Part shown: positions 10,203 to 21,696 of the stretch, piece after piece
Layout of the letters: every line of letters begins with the position of its first letter
Numbering within the stretch: the first letter of the stretch is position 1
DNA from: Macrophomina tecta
Taxonomy: Eukaryota > Ascomycota > Dothideomycetes > Botryosphaeriales > Botryosphaeriaceae
DNA length: 64,000 nt
Reading direction: 5' to 3'
Assembly: GCA_024180945.1 (NCBI GenBank)
Contig: JAKSGN010000005.1
Location: 3,782,001 to 3,846,000 of the forward strand
Position numbers and translations under genes: made by a program
Notes under the pieces: generated by a model
The model's database searches: none
Told to the model about the DNA's origin: nothing
What the model saw: only the letters and a program-made list of their open reading frames with translations

Positions 10203-11762
10203 CTACGCCTTTTGCGTCACCGAGAACCCAAACTTCACCACCCTTGCCGCCAACACGCTCAACGAGCCCGCAATCGTCACGATGCCGCCAAACAGCCATA
10301 ACGACGTGAACCCATGCTCACTCTGAATGGCGCCCCCAATTGGTGTGCCGACCAAGAGCCCAATCGCAATGACCGAAAATGCCTGGCCCATGCGGGTCCC
10401 GATCTTGCTCCGGTCAGGGCTCAGCATGACCAAGATAGGCGGAGGCAGGGACACGAAGGTCCCGCTAAAGAACCCGTACAGCACGCAGAACACGACGAGG
10501 CCGCCGAGGTTCTTCACGGCGATGAGGCACAGAATGAGGACGCCAGACAGCAGGGCGCAGGGGGTGATGGTGTTAAAGCGGCCGATGCGGTCGGCGAGCA
10601 TGTTCGGGAAGATGCGGCCAAAAGTGCTGGAGGCGTTCATGATGGAGAGCATGTAGAAGGCGAGGTTCTCGGTTGTGATGCGGCGGTCAATGGCGTACAG
10701 CTGGATGTAGAAGAAGGGCGTGTAGAGGCCCATGAAGACGACCATGGCGCCGAGGATGAAGAGGAGGTAGGGAGGTTCCTTGAAGGCGGGCAGATCGAGC
10801 ATCTTGCGGCGAGCAGACGGCAGGACGCGCACGCGCATGCAGACGTTGGGAATCAGGAGCGTGGCGAGGGCGATGAAGCCGATGATGCGGGCTGTCCAGG
10901 GGAAGCCGATGGGGCCGATCAGGCGGTGCAGGATGATGGGGTAGATGACGCCGCCAATGCTGCTACCGGCTGCGGCGATGCCGGTGGCTGTGGCGAGGCG
11001 CGTGGTGAAGCAGGTGGACAGGATGGCGACGCTGGGGACAAAGAGGCAGCCTGTGCCAATGCCGACGCATAGGGCTTGTGCCAGCAGTACCTGCCAGTAC
11101 TTGTCGCAGAGGCTGAGCATCATCTGGCCGAAGACGACGAGAAAGGAGCCGGCAACGAGGAGGTGGCGGAAGTAGCCTGCATCGTAAATGGGACCTGTCA
11201 GGGCGCCGACGAGCATGAGCAGGTAGGCCTGGATGGAGCCGACCCATGAGATGGAGGAAGGACTGGAGTCTGCAAGGATGTCGCTCTCATAGTAGGTCTG
11301 ATAGCTTCCGAAAGAATTGACGATCCCCCTGGTCGAAGGTTAGCGATTAGCTCAACGGCTGAGGCTTGTCATTGACTCGTCAGGCCCATCGCCAAACCCT
11401 AACTGAGGTAAATTGAACCCCAGCCTGGCAACCCGCCTGCCAGAAGAGAGACATGGAGGGCATACGCACCAGGAGTTGAAGAAGAGGAAGAAAGCGCCGA
11501 GGACCTGCAGCCAAGCCAGCAGACCTCCGTTCGGAACGGTCGCAATGCTGTTGACCGAGTGCTTCGATTTCCTCGACAGCGTCTTCTCCAGCGGCCCGTG
11601 TCCGTTCTCTCGCGCTTCAGCCTTGTCAGCATCTTTGCCTCCGGCTTCGAGCTCCGTCTCAGACAGCTCGGCGTGGGTCTGGTCCTTCTTCTCCGGGTCG
11701 GTGTCGGGCGCCGAAGGCGTGGACGAGAGCGTCGACTCGGCCGGCTCGATGTCGTCGCGCAT
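10203..11762 (-). CDS. MFS transporter, monocarboxylate (SLC16/MCT-like) family
   Basis: Exons 11762-11470 and 11328-10203 join in phase (donor GTGCGT, acceptor CAG), giving 472 residues. The first ~85 residues are hydrophilic and acidic (ESTLSSTPSAPDTDPEKK). The first membrane segment begins at NGGLLAWLQVLGAFFLFFNS and is followed by WGIVNSFGSYQTYYESD, the usual opening of fungal MCT-like permeases. About twelve membrane segments follow, including GSSIGGVIYPIILHRLIGPI and the central SSTFGRIFPNMLADRIGRFN. The family carries monocarboxylates or related small organic acids across the plasma membrane; the substrate of this member cannot be read from sequence. The C-terminus is short (KFGFSVTQKA). 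Confidence 0.88.
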
Positions 11763-13389
11763 CTTCAGGATCCCGACTCTTGCACGAAGCGGCGCACGCG
11801 CCTGGCAACGGAGCTAATCTCTGGAGAAATCGAACCGAACTACTTGCGACGGCTGGGCACCAGGGATTATGATTGCGTCTGTGGCGTCTTCGATATGGGA
11901 AAGAAAGCGGGGTGGGATGCTCCCCGTCACGTTCACAGCAGGACGCAGAGATGCGGCGAGCCTCAAGACGGACGAGAAGGCCGGACGAGAATGAGAAAGC
12001 AAGCAGACCAAGAGCCAGACGAGCTTTGAAATACGGGGGGAAGAAGAAGAAGAAGAAGAAGAAGAAGAAAAAAAGTGCGGAATTGATTAGCCACAAGGAG
12101 GGCCGGAGCACGTCAAGAAACAGGACGCGAAGAGGCCATGTCTCCTGCCCTTTAAAGATGCTCGCTCTCCGGCAGCGGCTGCTTTTCTGGCTGCTTGCGA
12201 GCGCCGGCGGATTATCCTTTGCCTCCCCGCGCCTGTCCCCCTCCTGTTACTCATCAAGGAGCGGCCGCCCTCTTTATCCTCTCGCGCGGTTGCAAGAGCG
12301 AGAGGCATTTGCCTCGCTGCACCAACTGCCGATTTGCCGGCCCGTAGCCGCGGTTCTCTCCTCGTCATGCGAAGCCGCTGGACGACGAGCTCCAATTGGC
12401 TGCTCTCCGCTGCATTCTGCGTAGTCTACTGCACGGCCTCCGCCCATGTCCGCCTTAATTCCGCCCATCGGCGGCTTGGGCCGTTCTTCAGCTCAGCAGC
12501 CGGCGCTCGCGTAATCCACCAGATTCTTAAATCAACCGTTGTCACGCCATGTTGATGCCTCCGTATTACTCCACATGTGCCTTCTCACCGTTGCACGGCC
12601 GATGGCCGTTAGCAAAGCGCCCGCTTCTCCGACACTCAGGAACGGCGCTGACCCAGTCAGAGCCGCATGGCTTGCTCTCAACACCGTTTGGCGTTCATGG
12701 CACTGCGACACAACTAGAGAGTGGCTATGTCCTGTTAGTCAATGCTGCTCCTATGATAGTAAAGGCCTATCCCTACGAAGGAATGAAGAATGTTGAGCCC
12801 GCGTCAGCCATTATCCAACTTCTGGAAGGGAAATCCGACCTGCCAACGTCGCCCAGGAAATAACTAGTGCTGTGGTATACAAGGTCATCACGTCGTTATC
12901 CTTTTTGCCCTGCTGCCGCCAGTTGCATAGCCCCAACCTTTTTTTTTTTTTTTTTACCAGCTTTTGTCGCTGCCCTCCCTCCCCCACCACTTTTCTTTTT
13001 TTTTTTCTGCCCATGACTCTCGCCTCATACCCGCCAATCCCATGAGAGGAACCAGAATGCCTCCAGCCAGCAAGGAAATCCTCATTCAATCATTTTTTTT
13101 GCCCACCCATCCACCAATCCATTCAGGTCCTTCCGCCGTAGAAGGCCAAACAATAGTCCCTGCTAAGCTTTTCACCACCCGCCCCACTAGAAGAAAGTAT
13201 AGACCTACCAAATTAAGAGTTCCATGACGAGATTCCAGAACTCCCAAGAACGCCCCCATCGCGCTATGCAAATGCCATTATGCCCGTTTTTCTCTTGTGT
13301 TTTCCCCTAAGCAACTGCACATCCACAGCCCAAAAAAAAGGAAATGCAATGAAATGAAATAGTATTAGAAACGAAATCCTTCCAGCAGC
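11763..13389. other. Gene-poor spacer with simple repeats
   Basis: This 1.6 kb stretch holds the MFS promoter at its left end and the 3' flank of the BTB-like gene at its right. It contains a (GAA)n run at about 12040-12070 and T-runs near 12940-12956 and 12997-13006. Several open stretches on both strands lack any protein-like pattern. Confidence 0.5.
12040..12072 (+). repeat. (GAA)n microsatellite
   Basis: About ten AAG/GAA units run into an A-run. It lies about 280 bp upstream of the MFS transporter ATG. Confidence 0.85.
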
Positions 13390-15807
13390 CTAGCACGTAT
13401 GGTCAGGACTCTTGTCCGACGAAGCTGGGGTATCAATGTCTTGGCGGGAACGAGCAAGCCGGAATCCAGACGCATGCTGAGGAGATGGCTCAACCCGTTC
13501 GCACCAAAGTAGGTTTTGCTTGACGCTTTCGTCCTTCTCCAGCTGCGCCCTGGGGTCCTTGAGCACCTTCCTCCGTCTAGCCTCGCGCTCCTCTACTATA
13601 CTATGCATCAATTGGCCCACTCTGGTCTTGCCAAGGCGGCTGCAGAGCACAAAGTCCTCGAGCAAAGCTTTCAAGACAGGGAAGGGCAATGAGAGAAGGA
13701 TGCTAGACAGGATACTGACGATGGCCTGCGAAGGGCCTGCAGCCTCCACTGGGACTTCTCCAAATCGGATCTGACTCAAGCGGGGGTTCCGGCTAGTGGG
13801 CCTTGGCTCGTTCACCGATGGCAAGCGCACAATGTCGTGAAGCTGCGATGCGCACGTGTCCAGTTCGAAATCCTCGGGGAAATTGTGCAGCAGGAAACCG
13901 TTGATGGTTTGCAGGAACTGCGTGCTAAAAGACCCATACGTTGGCGCCAAGTCAGTGTCGAATCTCGACGAAGCATCATCGCTGGAAGAGTCCTCAGCCG
14001 TGTCTTCCACACGCCAGCTAGAATCAAGACCACCGTCAACGGCAAATGCCAGCGCCGTCTCCACAGTATCCCACCGCAAAAGCTCCGTGGCTATGTCGAG
14101 GCCCCGGCTGACGATGCACCGGATTTCAAGCCAGAAGCCCGCCGCCGCATAGGCGAGAGCATCGCTCATGCGTCGGACCGGAGAGCCCTGTCTATCAGTA
14201 TTGGCCGAACGGCCGGTGAAAGGTGGCATGCCATGGGTGAAGTTCCCCGGGCTCAGCATATCCTCACTGTACAAGTATTTCAATGCTTCGGCGAAAATAA
14301 GACCTTCGAGGAAGCGGTCTTCAGCTAGGACGTTAAGGACTCGCATGCCATTCTCCGTATGGCCAGGATGGGACCTTGCCATAAGCTCCGCAAACTTGCG
14401 GTTGCGCCCAAGAATAATGCCATGGACGGGCAAGTTGAGGATCATCGCACGGCCTCCACCAGGATAGAGCTTGAGCACATAGTCTGCATAGGCGCGACCA
14501 CCGAACTGCGAGCGCATGTAGTCTCTCAGGCCGAACTCGATGCCGGGGGGTGGCTGAGCAGGCTGAAAGACTGGCACAGGAGTCTTGCGAGGAGCAACTC
14601 CGTTTTGCATGGAGGGAATGAAGCGCTTCTCCGGCAGGGCGTCTCCCGGCACATCGTCCATAACAGGAAGCCTCGGCGAGGAAGCTTGGGAACCTGACCT
14701 TGAAAGCGTGTTGACACCGTTCACGTGCACGGGCGAGAAAGATTGTCCGTAAGCAGGACCTGGGTGGACGGGGGAGAAGCCGGGATTAGGCGCATTGGGG
14801 CTCGGTGTAGAGTGAGCCGGCCGCATGTGGGGAGGAATAGGCTGGTCAAACCTTTTCCAGCCGAAATTGGCTGAGCCGGCGGTCGGCATACCAGCTGGAG
14901 TTGGAGCAGGCATCATAGCCGTGTGGGGTTCCGAAAAATGATGAGCATGGCCGGGGAAAGGGTACGGCGGCGCTATCATATTTGCAGTCGGGTAGGGTCC
15001 TGGAGGCGGGGGGTATGGCAGGTTGCCGTTCGTAACGGGAGGTGCTGGCGAAACGCTTGAGGAGTCTGGGTACCCGCCGAAAACAATGCCGTTGGCACTC
15101 GGGCGGGAGTTGTGCATGACGGCAGGGTTTGAGGGAGGCTGCGAGCGGGTGAAGGTAGACGAGGTCGTCGAAGTGGGAGTAGAGCGATCGGTGGAGGGAT
15201 AGAATGGCGGAGGAAGCTCGGATGGCGGACGTTGCGAGCGAGAGGCGTGCAGTGCTGCATGATTGTGCGGCTCACGCGAAACGGCATGATCAGGCTCTTG
15301 CACCTGGTCCTGACCAGACTGTTTCTGCTGGAGGGTGGAACCAATGCCTTTGAAATTATCAGCATGGCTGTGAAAACCCAAGGCTAGGCCGCAAGGGCCA
15401 TGCGTACCCTGCTCGACCGTTGGTGTTGAGTTCACGGCGACGGCTCCAGACGTCACCGGCGCAGCGCTATCCGGAGTTTGCAGCTCAGCGCTTGCTTCAT
15501 TCTTGCTACCAGACTCTTCGCGAGCGTCGTTTCCGTTCTGGAACGCCAGCCGCTCGCGAACAGCGACAGCAAGCTCGGCTGCGGGCTCGGGGTGAGGAGG
15601 ATCGGCGGGAGCAGTGATGCGCGGCGCATTTTCGCTGGAGGAATCGTGGACTGTCGGCGTCGCGTGCTCAGAAGACAGCGGTTTGTTGGGCCTCTGGGCG
15701 CGGGCGAAGGGCAAGGGAATGGCCGGGACGATGCGAGGGACAACGGGGGCGGGGGCCTGGCTCTTTGTGCGCGTCGAGCGGGCTGGGTCTGCGGTGGACG
15801 GAGGCAT
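13390..15807 (-). CDS. Large Pro/Ser-rich protein with BTB/POZ-like domain
   Basis: A single exon of 805 residues starts at the ATG at 15807 (MPPSTADPARSTRTKSQ), in a good CCGCC context; the frame is open a little further upstream but without an ATG. The first ~410 residues are disordered and rich in Pro, Ser and Ala. A folded segment at about 420-530 (FGLRDYMRSQFGGRAYADYV, LPVHGIILGRNRKFAELMAR, FAEALKYLYSEDML) has the strand-helix order of fungal BTB/POZ domains, in which a short ligand-like first strand precedes LPVHxxIL. After it come a helical region (LAYAAAGFWLEIRCIVSRGL) and a C-terminal domain with SILSSILLSLPFPVLKALLE. The family is common in filamentous fungi and uncharacterised; a nuclear or adaptor role would be guesswork. 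Confidence 0.75.
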   Translation of the reverse strand: MPPSTADPARSTRTKSQAPAPVVPRIVPAIPLPFARAQRPNKPLSSEHATPTVHDSSSENAPRITAPADPPHPEPAAELAVAVRERLAFQNGNDAREESGSKNEASAELQTPDSAAPVTSGAVAVNSTPTVEQGTHGPCGLALGFHSHADNFKGIGSTLQQKQSGQDQVQEPDHAVSREPHNHAALHASRSQRPPSELPPPFYPSTDRSTPTSTTSSTFTRSQPPSNPAVMHNSRPSANGIVFGGYPDSSSVSPAPPVTNGNLPYPPPPGPYPTANMIAPPYPFPGHAHHFSEPHTAMMPAPTPAGMPTAGSANFGWKRFDQPIPPHMRPAHSTPSPNAPNPGFSPVHPGPAYGQSFSPVHVNGVNTLSRSGSQASSPRLPVMDDVPGDALPEKRFIPSMQNGVAPRKTPVPVFQPAQPPPGIEFGLRDYMRSQFGGRAYADYVLKLYPGGGRAMILNLPVHGIILGRNRKFAELMARSHPGHTENGMRVLNVLAEDRFLEGLIFAEALKYLYSEDMLSPGNFTHGMPPFTGRSANTDRQGSPVRRMSDALAYAAAGFWLEIRCIVSRGLDIATELLRWDTVETALAFAVDGGLDSSWRVEDTAEDSSSDDASSRFDTDLAPTYGSFSTQFLQTINGFLLHNFPEDFELDTCASQLHDIVRLPSVNEPRPTSRNPRLSQIRFGEVPVEAAGPSQAIVSILSSILLSLPFPVLKALLEDFVLCSRLGKTRVGQLMHSIVEEREARRRKVLKDPRAQLEKDESVKQNLLWCERVEPSPQHASGFRLARSRQDIDTPASSDKSPDHTC

Positions 15808-16144
15808 GGCGGAGCACAGCAGAGGGTTCGGTGAGAGCAAGCAGCAAACGCGGCGGTGGTCGGCGGTCGGAGCGCGGCAGCGCAGAGGGGGCAGCTACAG
15901 CGTCTCCAGGAGTAATTGCAAGACAGCGAGCAGGCCAATTATCCTGGAGCGCCAGCTGGGTCGCGGGCTCGTCGTGGTGGTGGTGGCGGAGGGCTTGCGG
16001 TGATGCGAGGTAAAATGTCGGGTCGGAGGATTGAAGGTTTCGCGCGCGGTGGGGGAAGCTGCACCGCACCGGCCAGCCAGCTTCGTCATCGCTCACCGCC
16101 AGCAACACAGCTCGTCTGTGCCACCTGACAGCACGCACCCTCCC

Positions 16145-16148
<4 letters not shown>

Positions 16149-16182
<34 letters not shown>
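16149..16182 (+). repeat. (CT)n microsatellite
   Basis: About 16 CT units, lying about 340 bp upstream of the BTB-like gene ATG (GA repeats on its sense strand). Such a tract in a fungal 5' region could act as a nucleosome-depleted promoter element, but that is inference. Confidence 0.85.
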
Positions 16183-16183
<1 letters not shown>

Positions 16184-16469
16184 GGAAGACCTGTCAATCC
16201 CGGCCCGTGTGCGACCCAGTTGCGCGCTGCGCCACCACACCACCCGGTCCTGCTTGTGGCCGGTATTCATGCGACAGCATCCCCGGCATGCTCACCACAC
16301 CCTGCTCGACAGCCTTGATTAATCTCAGTAATACCTCGTGAGTCGACGACGCTGCCATTGCGGCCGTCGCGCTCAATCCAGACGCGCTGGAAGAATGCCA
16401 GCATGCCCGACCGTACTGCTCGCCCGATTGTCATGCGAGTTGAAGCTGTCACCAGCGTGCAAATGACTA

Positions 16470-18190
16470 AAGTGGCCGATGGAGACGATTACGAGGTTGG
16501 GCCCAGAAGCACTGCAACAGCAAGCGCGCATGTATGCATGGGGAGCAGAAGCATTTCTCCCTATGTGGATTTACAGATGCATTGTCGACACTGAAGTTCG
16601 GACGGACGCTTCTACTCCCCACGGCAAGAGCAGGCTGCAATCCTTCCGGCACAGACCTCATACTCCAGCTACCATGCAAAAGCCAGAAGACTCGGTCATT
16701 TCGCGCGGCAGGCGTGATTTACCTCGCGATTTCTCTGTGTATTGTGCTTGGACGCCAACGTGCAGTTGCCCGCAACATTACGGTCCCCAGCTCTTCATCC
16801 ACCTACGTCTCCCCTACTCGCCGTGATCCTAATCCGTACCAAGCTCAACCAAGTCCGCTTGCCTATGATATCTCGAGCCTGTATTCTACCCAAGCCCGTC
16901 CCTTGAAGATTTCATTCTCTATCCAGGTATGCCGTCTCACTCCAGGAAGAGACAGAGATGGAGAGGTCACCCGTCCGGAACCCTATTCCCCGCCGAGAAT
17001 CCGGACAGCGTCCAAAGCGCGAGACCTGCGAGCTCTGTTGAGACTGGAATAGTGAACACCTACGAAGCCGTCGCCCAAGCCGACAACAACGATGGGCCAC
17101 AAAGCGCCGATCAGAGTCCCGTCACACACGCACTCCAGCCGAGCAAAAATGCAACACGCTCTCAAGAGGTTCGCTGCCCGCCAAGGTCTGTCTTCACGGC
17201 ATCGAACAGTGAAGTCGAAAGCCAAGTATGCAATGCGGAAGCTCAAGACGCGCAGGAGCGTGATTTAAGCTTCGATCAAGAACAACCAAAGCGGATTCAA
17301 CTTTAAGCCCAATTAATCCTGACCATGCTGCCAAATCATGGCCCCAAACTCACTCAGACAGTGGGATAAGGACAGGCCCGTCGCCTCTGCCAGCTACTTT
17401 ACCACAGCCTGGAGGACCTGGCGTGAGCATAAGCCCTCCTCATGCAACCTCCCGGACTTCTGGCCGAAGAAGAGAACATATATTCAAAGTTTGAGTCTCT
17501 GCAATTCCCGTCGCTATCTCCTTATTGACTCATTAGCCTGTTTCAGTCAACCTCGTGCCGGACAACCCGGTGCCGGTCGGCCAGCAAACAGCAGTCTATG
17601 CCACACCGTACACAACGCCTTCAAAGTTCTGGAGCCCACCTGCCATGCCCGAATTTTGGGCAAGCTCCCGTTCGCCATAATATGCACCTTATGCAGACGA
17701 GGCATTTCTCCCGACCTCGAGGAGGGCCATCCTCTGTGATCCGCGGCCGTCGAAGGCGACGTGATCGCAGTTTTAGACCTGTGCCTCTGAAGATTGTATT
17801 GGATGTGCCTCCAAGGGCTTCTAGAGATTGCTACGGATATAACAAAACCCACGCGGTTTTGAGCCATTATTTCCACCAGGTATTCCAGCTCCAGGCCTAG
17901 GAGGCACTTTGTCACCAAATGACAGTCCCTTCATAGCCCATCTTGCTCCTGCTCAGCAGCATTCCTCCCGCACACCGCAGGCCCCATACCCACACACGCC
18001 GACTGAAGCCTATCCTCATCTTCCTCAGTGGCTGTTGCATGAAGCTCATGAGCTTACGACATGCACCCCAGAGACATCAGAGAGCCCCTTCAAAGACCCT
18101 TCCAAATTTATTCTCGATCGTGGCAGAAATGCAGAAGAGGAGCGGCAAGCCCGAAAGAAACAAAACCAGTACCTCTTAGGGCACAAATAA
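16470..18190 (+). pseudogene. Decayed coding region of unknown family
   Basis: Plus-strand segments look coding but change frame repeatedly. One runs around 16660-16926 (NITVPSSSSTYVSPTRRDPN), one opens with an ATG at 16929 (MPSHSRKRQRWRGHPSGTLF) and runs to a TAA near 17306, and one lies near 17548-17670 (VNLVPDNPVPVGQQTAVYAT, then PSKFWSPPAMPEFWASSRSP). The last frame is then cut by several stops and opens again at about 17880-18190 (GGTLSPNDSPFIAHLAPAQQ ... RQARKKQNQYLLGHK). Pro/Ser-rich composition and frame continuity around the stops suggest a disordered fungal protein gene that has lost function. An intact multi-intron gene is possible. No family is recognised. Confidence 0.3.
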
Positions 18191-18693
18191 ATTTCCGGTC
18201 TCGGTCTCGGTAACGGCACCACAGAGGTCAGCAATGGGAGGCTTCTATCGAACAGGCTCCATTCAAAGATCTCTAGGGAGCACACAAGACTAGAAGCACG
18301 ACAGAATGGTAACTGTGAGCTTATACAGAGCCAACGATCAGCTGTTTTGAACTGAGACCTTCAAAGTTTGGTGGACATTAAGGGTTTGGCAGGGAACTAT
18401 CATCTGGACAGCCTGTTTTGACAGCTTTTCTGAACACTTCATGATTATTCCAGCTTCCCCGGGGGTTATTTCGTACATGACCACTAGGTATTTCTTTACC
18501 CACTTCATTGGCCTTGAACAATTGCGGAATGGATAGCATTCACGTCACAAGTAATTGAAGCAGTTGGCTGGGCGAACGGGGAAGATTCTCCGCACGCATG
18601 CGTTCGGAAGCCAATTTGACCTTTCCATGAGACACTTGCATGACGGAATGAGGCTTATGCCTCATTCTGAAGGATTTATATGCGGAACAGGAA
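18191..18693. other. Spacer downstream of HET gene
   Basis: 500 bp without a coding pattern. It should hold the 3' UTR of the HET gene. Confidence 0.4.
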
Positions 18694-21106
18694 TCATATT
18701 AGAGTAAAGCGATACATCTGTCTACCTTGAACATCCTCGCCATCCTTAAGTTGATTCAAATTATCAGCATGCCCCAGGCATCCTGATCCTTCCAAGATAT
18801 CGTCAGCGATTCCAGATGCAATATCTACTTCGAAGTAGGCCGTCCGTCTAAAGTGGCCTTTAGTCTGCGCAACCGGTTCCAAAATTAAGCCCTCCACTGT
18901 TCCAGCAATCGGTGATCCGACAGGGAAGAACAAGGCACCCGCCGACAATCGGTACTCGGATGCATGGGCAGTCTTCTCGTCCCACTCATCAATAACAATT
19001 TTGCAACTCCACGACGAGCTGTCATCCGGCGGTTTGTAAAGACTCAACGGAGGGCCCAACACCTTCATCGCAACCTCTTCCCGACTTTGATATAACAGAC
19101 CCCTTACTCGCAAACTGGCACTACGCAACTGCCCCGTCACCACGTCACCAAACCCCTCCACAAACGGCACCATCTCCGCCACATACGCCTTACACACCCC
19201 TTCCAACGACCCCGTATAATGATACACGCCCCTTGCCTCGACCTGGCAATCCAGACTCGCCCAACTCCAGCTCGGCGCCCTCCACAACCCCGGCCGGCGC
19301 ACCACTACCTCCACCAGCAACGCATCCACATCCGTCTGCCACAACACCTCCTCCACAATTCTACTCCCCCACAGCCCTGCCACATACGCATCCCCCGTCG
19401 CCGCCATCATCGTCTCCGCCAGCGCCTGCACCGCAATAAGCTTATCCTCCGCGCGCGTCAGCGCCGTCGCCGAATACGCGTTGACCAGCTCACTCCAGCG
19501 GGCGTAAGCCTCCTCTTTCCTCCTCTGCCTTCCCTCTCCCTCCTCCAGTTCCCGCAAACACATCACAAAATCCGACGTCACGCGCGACGCCCGCGGGCCC
19601 AGCCCACCTTCCTCATTACCAACGCCCCCCGCAAACATCTCCTCCCGAAACGCGGCGTTGCACTGCCAGTACAACTGGCTGCGGCCGAAGTGCAGGATGC
19701 GCGGGGCGAGCGCGCGCTCCTGGAGCACCCAGCCGCGGGCGTTGAGTGGACCGGCTTCGACCTCGCGGTCCCAGAGGTCGGCAGCGGAGAGGTAGTACGG
19801 GCCGGGAGGGGCGTGGGCGGCGAGGTCTGGTTGGGTGTAGGGGGACCAGGTGATGGTGACGCGGAGGTGGCGGGTACGGGCGGGGTGGCGCCGGGAGGAG
19901 AGCCCGGCGGCGTCGGAGGTGGCGGACGTTGCGGCCTTGAGGGAGAGTGATTGTTAGTATAACGGGCGCGAGTGGCGATGGGGGAGAGGTGAATGACGGA
20001 CGATGTTGAGGGCGCCGTGGAGGTAGATGTTGCGCATTTGGGCGGATTCGTGCCGCCAGTCTTCGGGGCTGTCTTGGAGGATGCCTGTGTTTCCTGTCAG
20101 TTTCGGTACTGCCCGCTTGAACCCCGACGTCTGATTCCACTCCACATGCTCAAAATTGGGGCTACACTCAGAGATGTTCTCTGTAGTGTTTCCCAATGCG
20201 GGAAAATGACCGGAGCATTTACCAGGCCTGAATCGGGCATGACTGCTCGCAGGGAACCAAGCAATTCATCGATAGGAGATGAGTGCGGAGACGATGAATA
20301 CTTCTGCATTACAGTACTTACATAGGGAATCAATCCAGAGGTAGCGTAAGTCCAATCTACGGGCAACGATCACTGCCTCCTCAAACGTCTTTGGTAGTGT
20401 CTTGAGGGGAATTCCCTTTGCAAAACCCTCGACATTGTCCTGGACAAGCCGCAACGTCTGCGAATGGCCCCAGCAGTGGCTGAGCGTCGCATACGGCTCA
20501 TCGATGGGAATGGGCGGGACAATGACCCTGACATCTGGGTCCGCCAGTTCTCCGACATCGACGATTCTACTAGGGAAGAATCGGTGGCGGCCTTTGGAAG
20601 CCTCAGTGCACGCATTGCAATGCTCCTCGAGACACTCCTCATACCACTTCTTGGCTACTGATAGAGCCGAGTCAGAAAGGGTTGTGGGTGTTTGCACGTA
20701 TGTAGACGCTGCATGCGCCGCCCCTGTTTGCCTGGTCAGAGATTCGTTGGCACAGGTGTACTAAGGCTCGAACCATACCTTCAGCTTTTATCAATTTGAA
20801 AATTGCCTGCGAGTCCCGAGAAGTGGATGCGTGACCATATTCTGAGTATTTCCGTTCGATGAAAAGCAGCTCATCGTCAAGGAACAGCCATTCGATCCTG
20901 GAATGCTTCATGCGATCGTCATAGTCCGGAGATGCTGATTCGGGGAGGAAGCCATCCGAGGCGCTGATAAGAGAGCACATATGGCACCCTGCCGAGACCG
21001 AGGCCTGGAATGATTGCAAAGTGTAGTGATGGATTCGAATCTTTAGCGGTGAAACGGTTCTAGCGCTCTTGCCAGCGAAGACATCATTACAAGCGCTGCA
21101 CAGCAT
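18694..21106 (-). CDS. Heterokaryon incompatibility (HET) domain protein
   Basis: Four exons, 21106-20779, 20723-20322, 20084-20002 and 19935-18694, join in phase to give 684 residues. The N-terminal ~110 residues start MLCSACNDVFAGKSARTVSP and contain the GCHMCSLI motif seen before many HET domains. The HET domain follows, with PYATLSHCWGHSQ at about 185 and LRYLWIDSLC at about 240, continuing over the splice as CILQDSPEDWRHESAQMRNI. The C-terminal half has the usual fungal pattern (RGWVLQERALAPRILHFGRS, then PSWSWASLD). HET proteins trigger cell death when genetically different hyphae fuse, but most family members have no assigned allele partner. Intron 3 has a weak donor (GTCCGT). The protein looks complete, ending GRQMYRFTLI. 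Confidence 0.88.
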
Positions 21107-21696
21107 TATTCGAAACCAAGACCGAGAAGAAAATTGATAGAGCCAGATGTACAGTAAATAAATGCGGCAGACGGTGCGGAAAGCTTAAAACATGCGCCGC
21201 AATGGCTGTGTACTGCGGGAGCGCCCCAGCCCCACAGCGCTTTTCTCCCGCAATGTTTCGCAAAGCCCGGCCAACTGCACACATCCGTGCATGAGGGATT
21301 GAGTCAGCTGACCGGGCGTGAATGTTGGATAGCATATGCACTGGCGATTGCTCATGCTCGCTCGCGCAGCAGCAGTAACATCGTGACCAGCGTCCAGTGG
21401 AGCTTGTCGGGGGAATCAAGAGCCACACCCGGGTCCATATGATAGATGCGGCGACAGGCGCTTGAGCAGCAGGTGGTGGTGTGCCCGTCTGCAGCAGTGG
21501 AGATGGGCGGGGCTGGCGGACTGTGCGACGTGAGGTGACGGGCGCGAGTGCAGGTGGTGTTGATCGACGGAGCCGGCATGCGGCCCAAGCTCCCCGCCAG
21601 GAAAAACAGGGCGCCGGCATTGTTTACTTTCCGCCGTTGCCATCTAAACAAAAGACTCTCCAACTATCGCTGCAAGTGCGACCAAGCCAAGCAAGC
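21107..21696. promoter_or_regulatory. Divergent promoter region between HET and spindle-pole gene
   Basis: 590 bp between two ATGs on opposite strands. No coding pattern is supported. Confidence 0.45.

Noticed and set aside
20758..20830. GGTTCGAGCC on the minus strand resembling a tRNA T-arm
   Set aside because: It spans the first exon/intron border of the HET gene and lacks a matching 5' acceptor stem.
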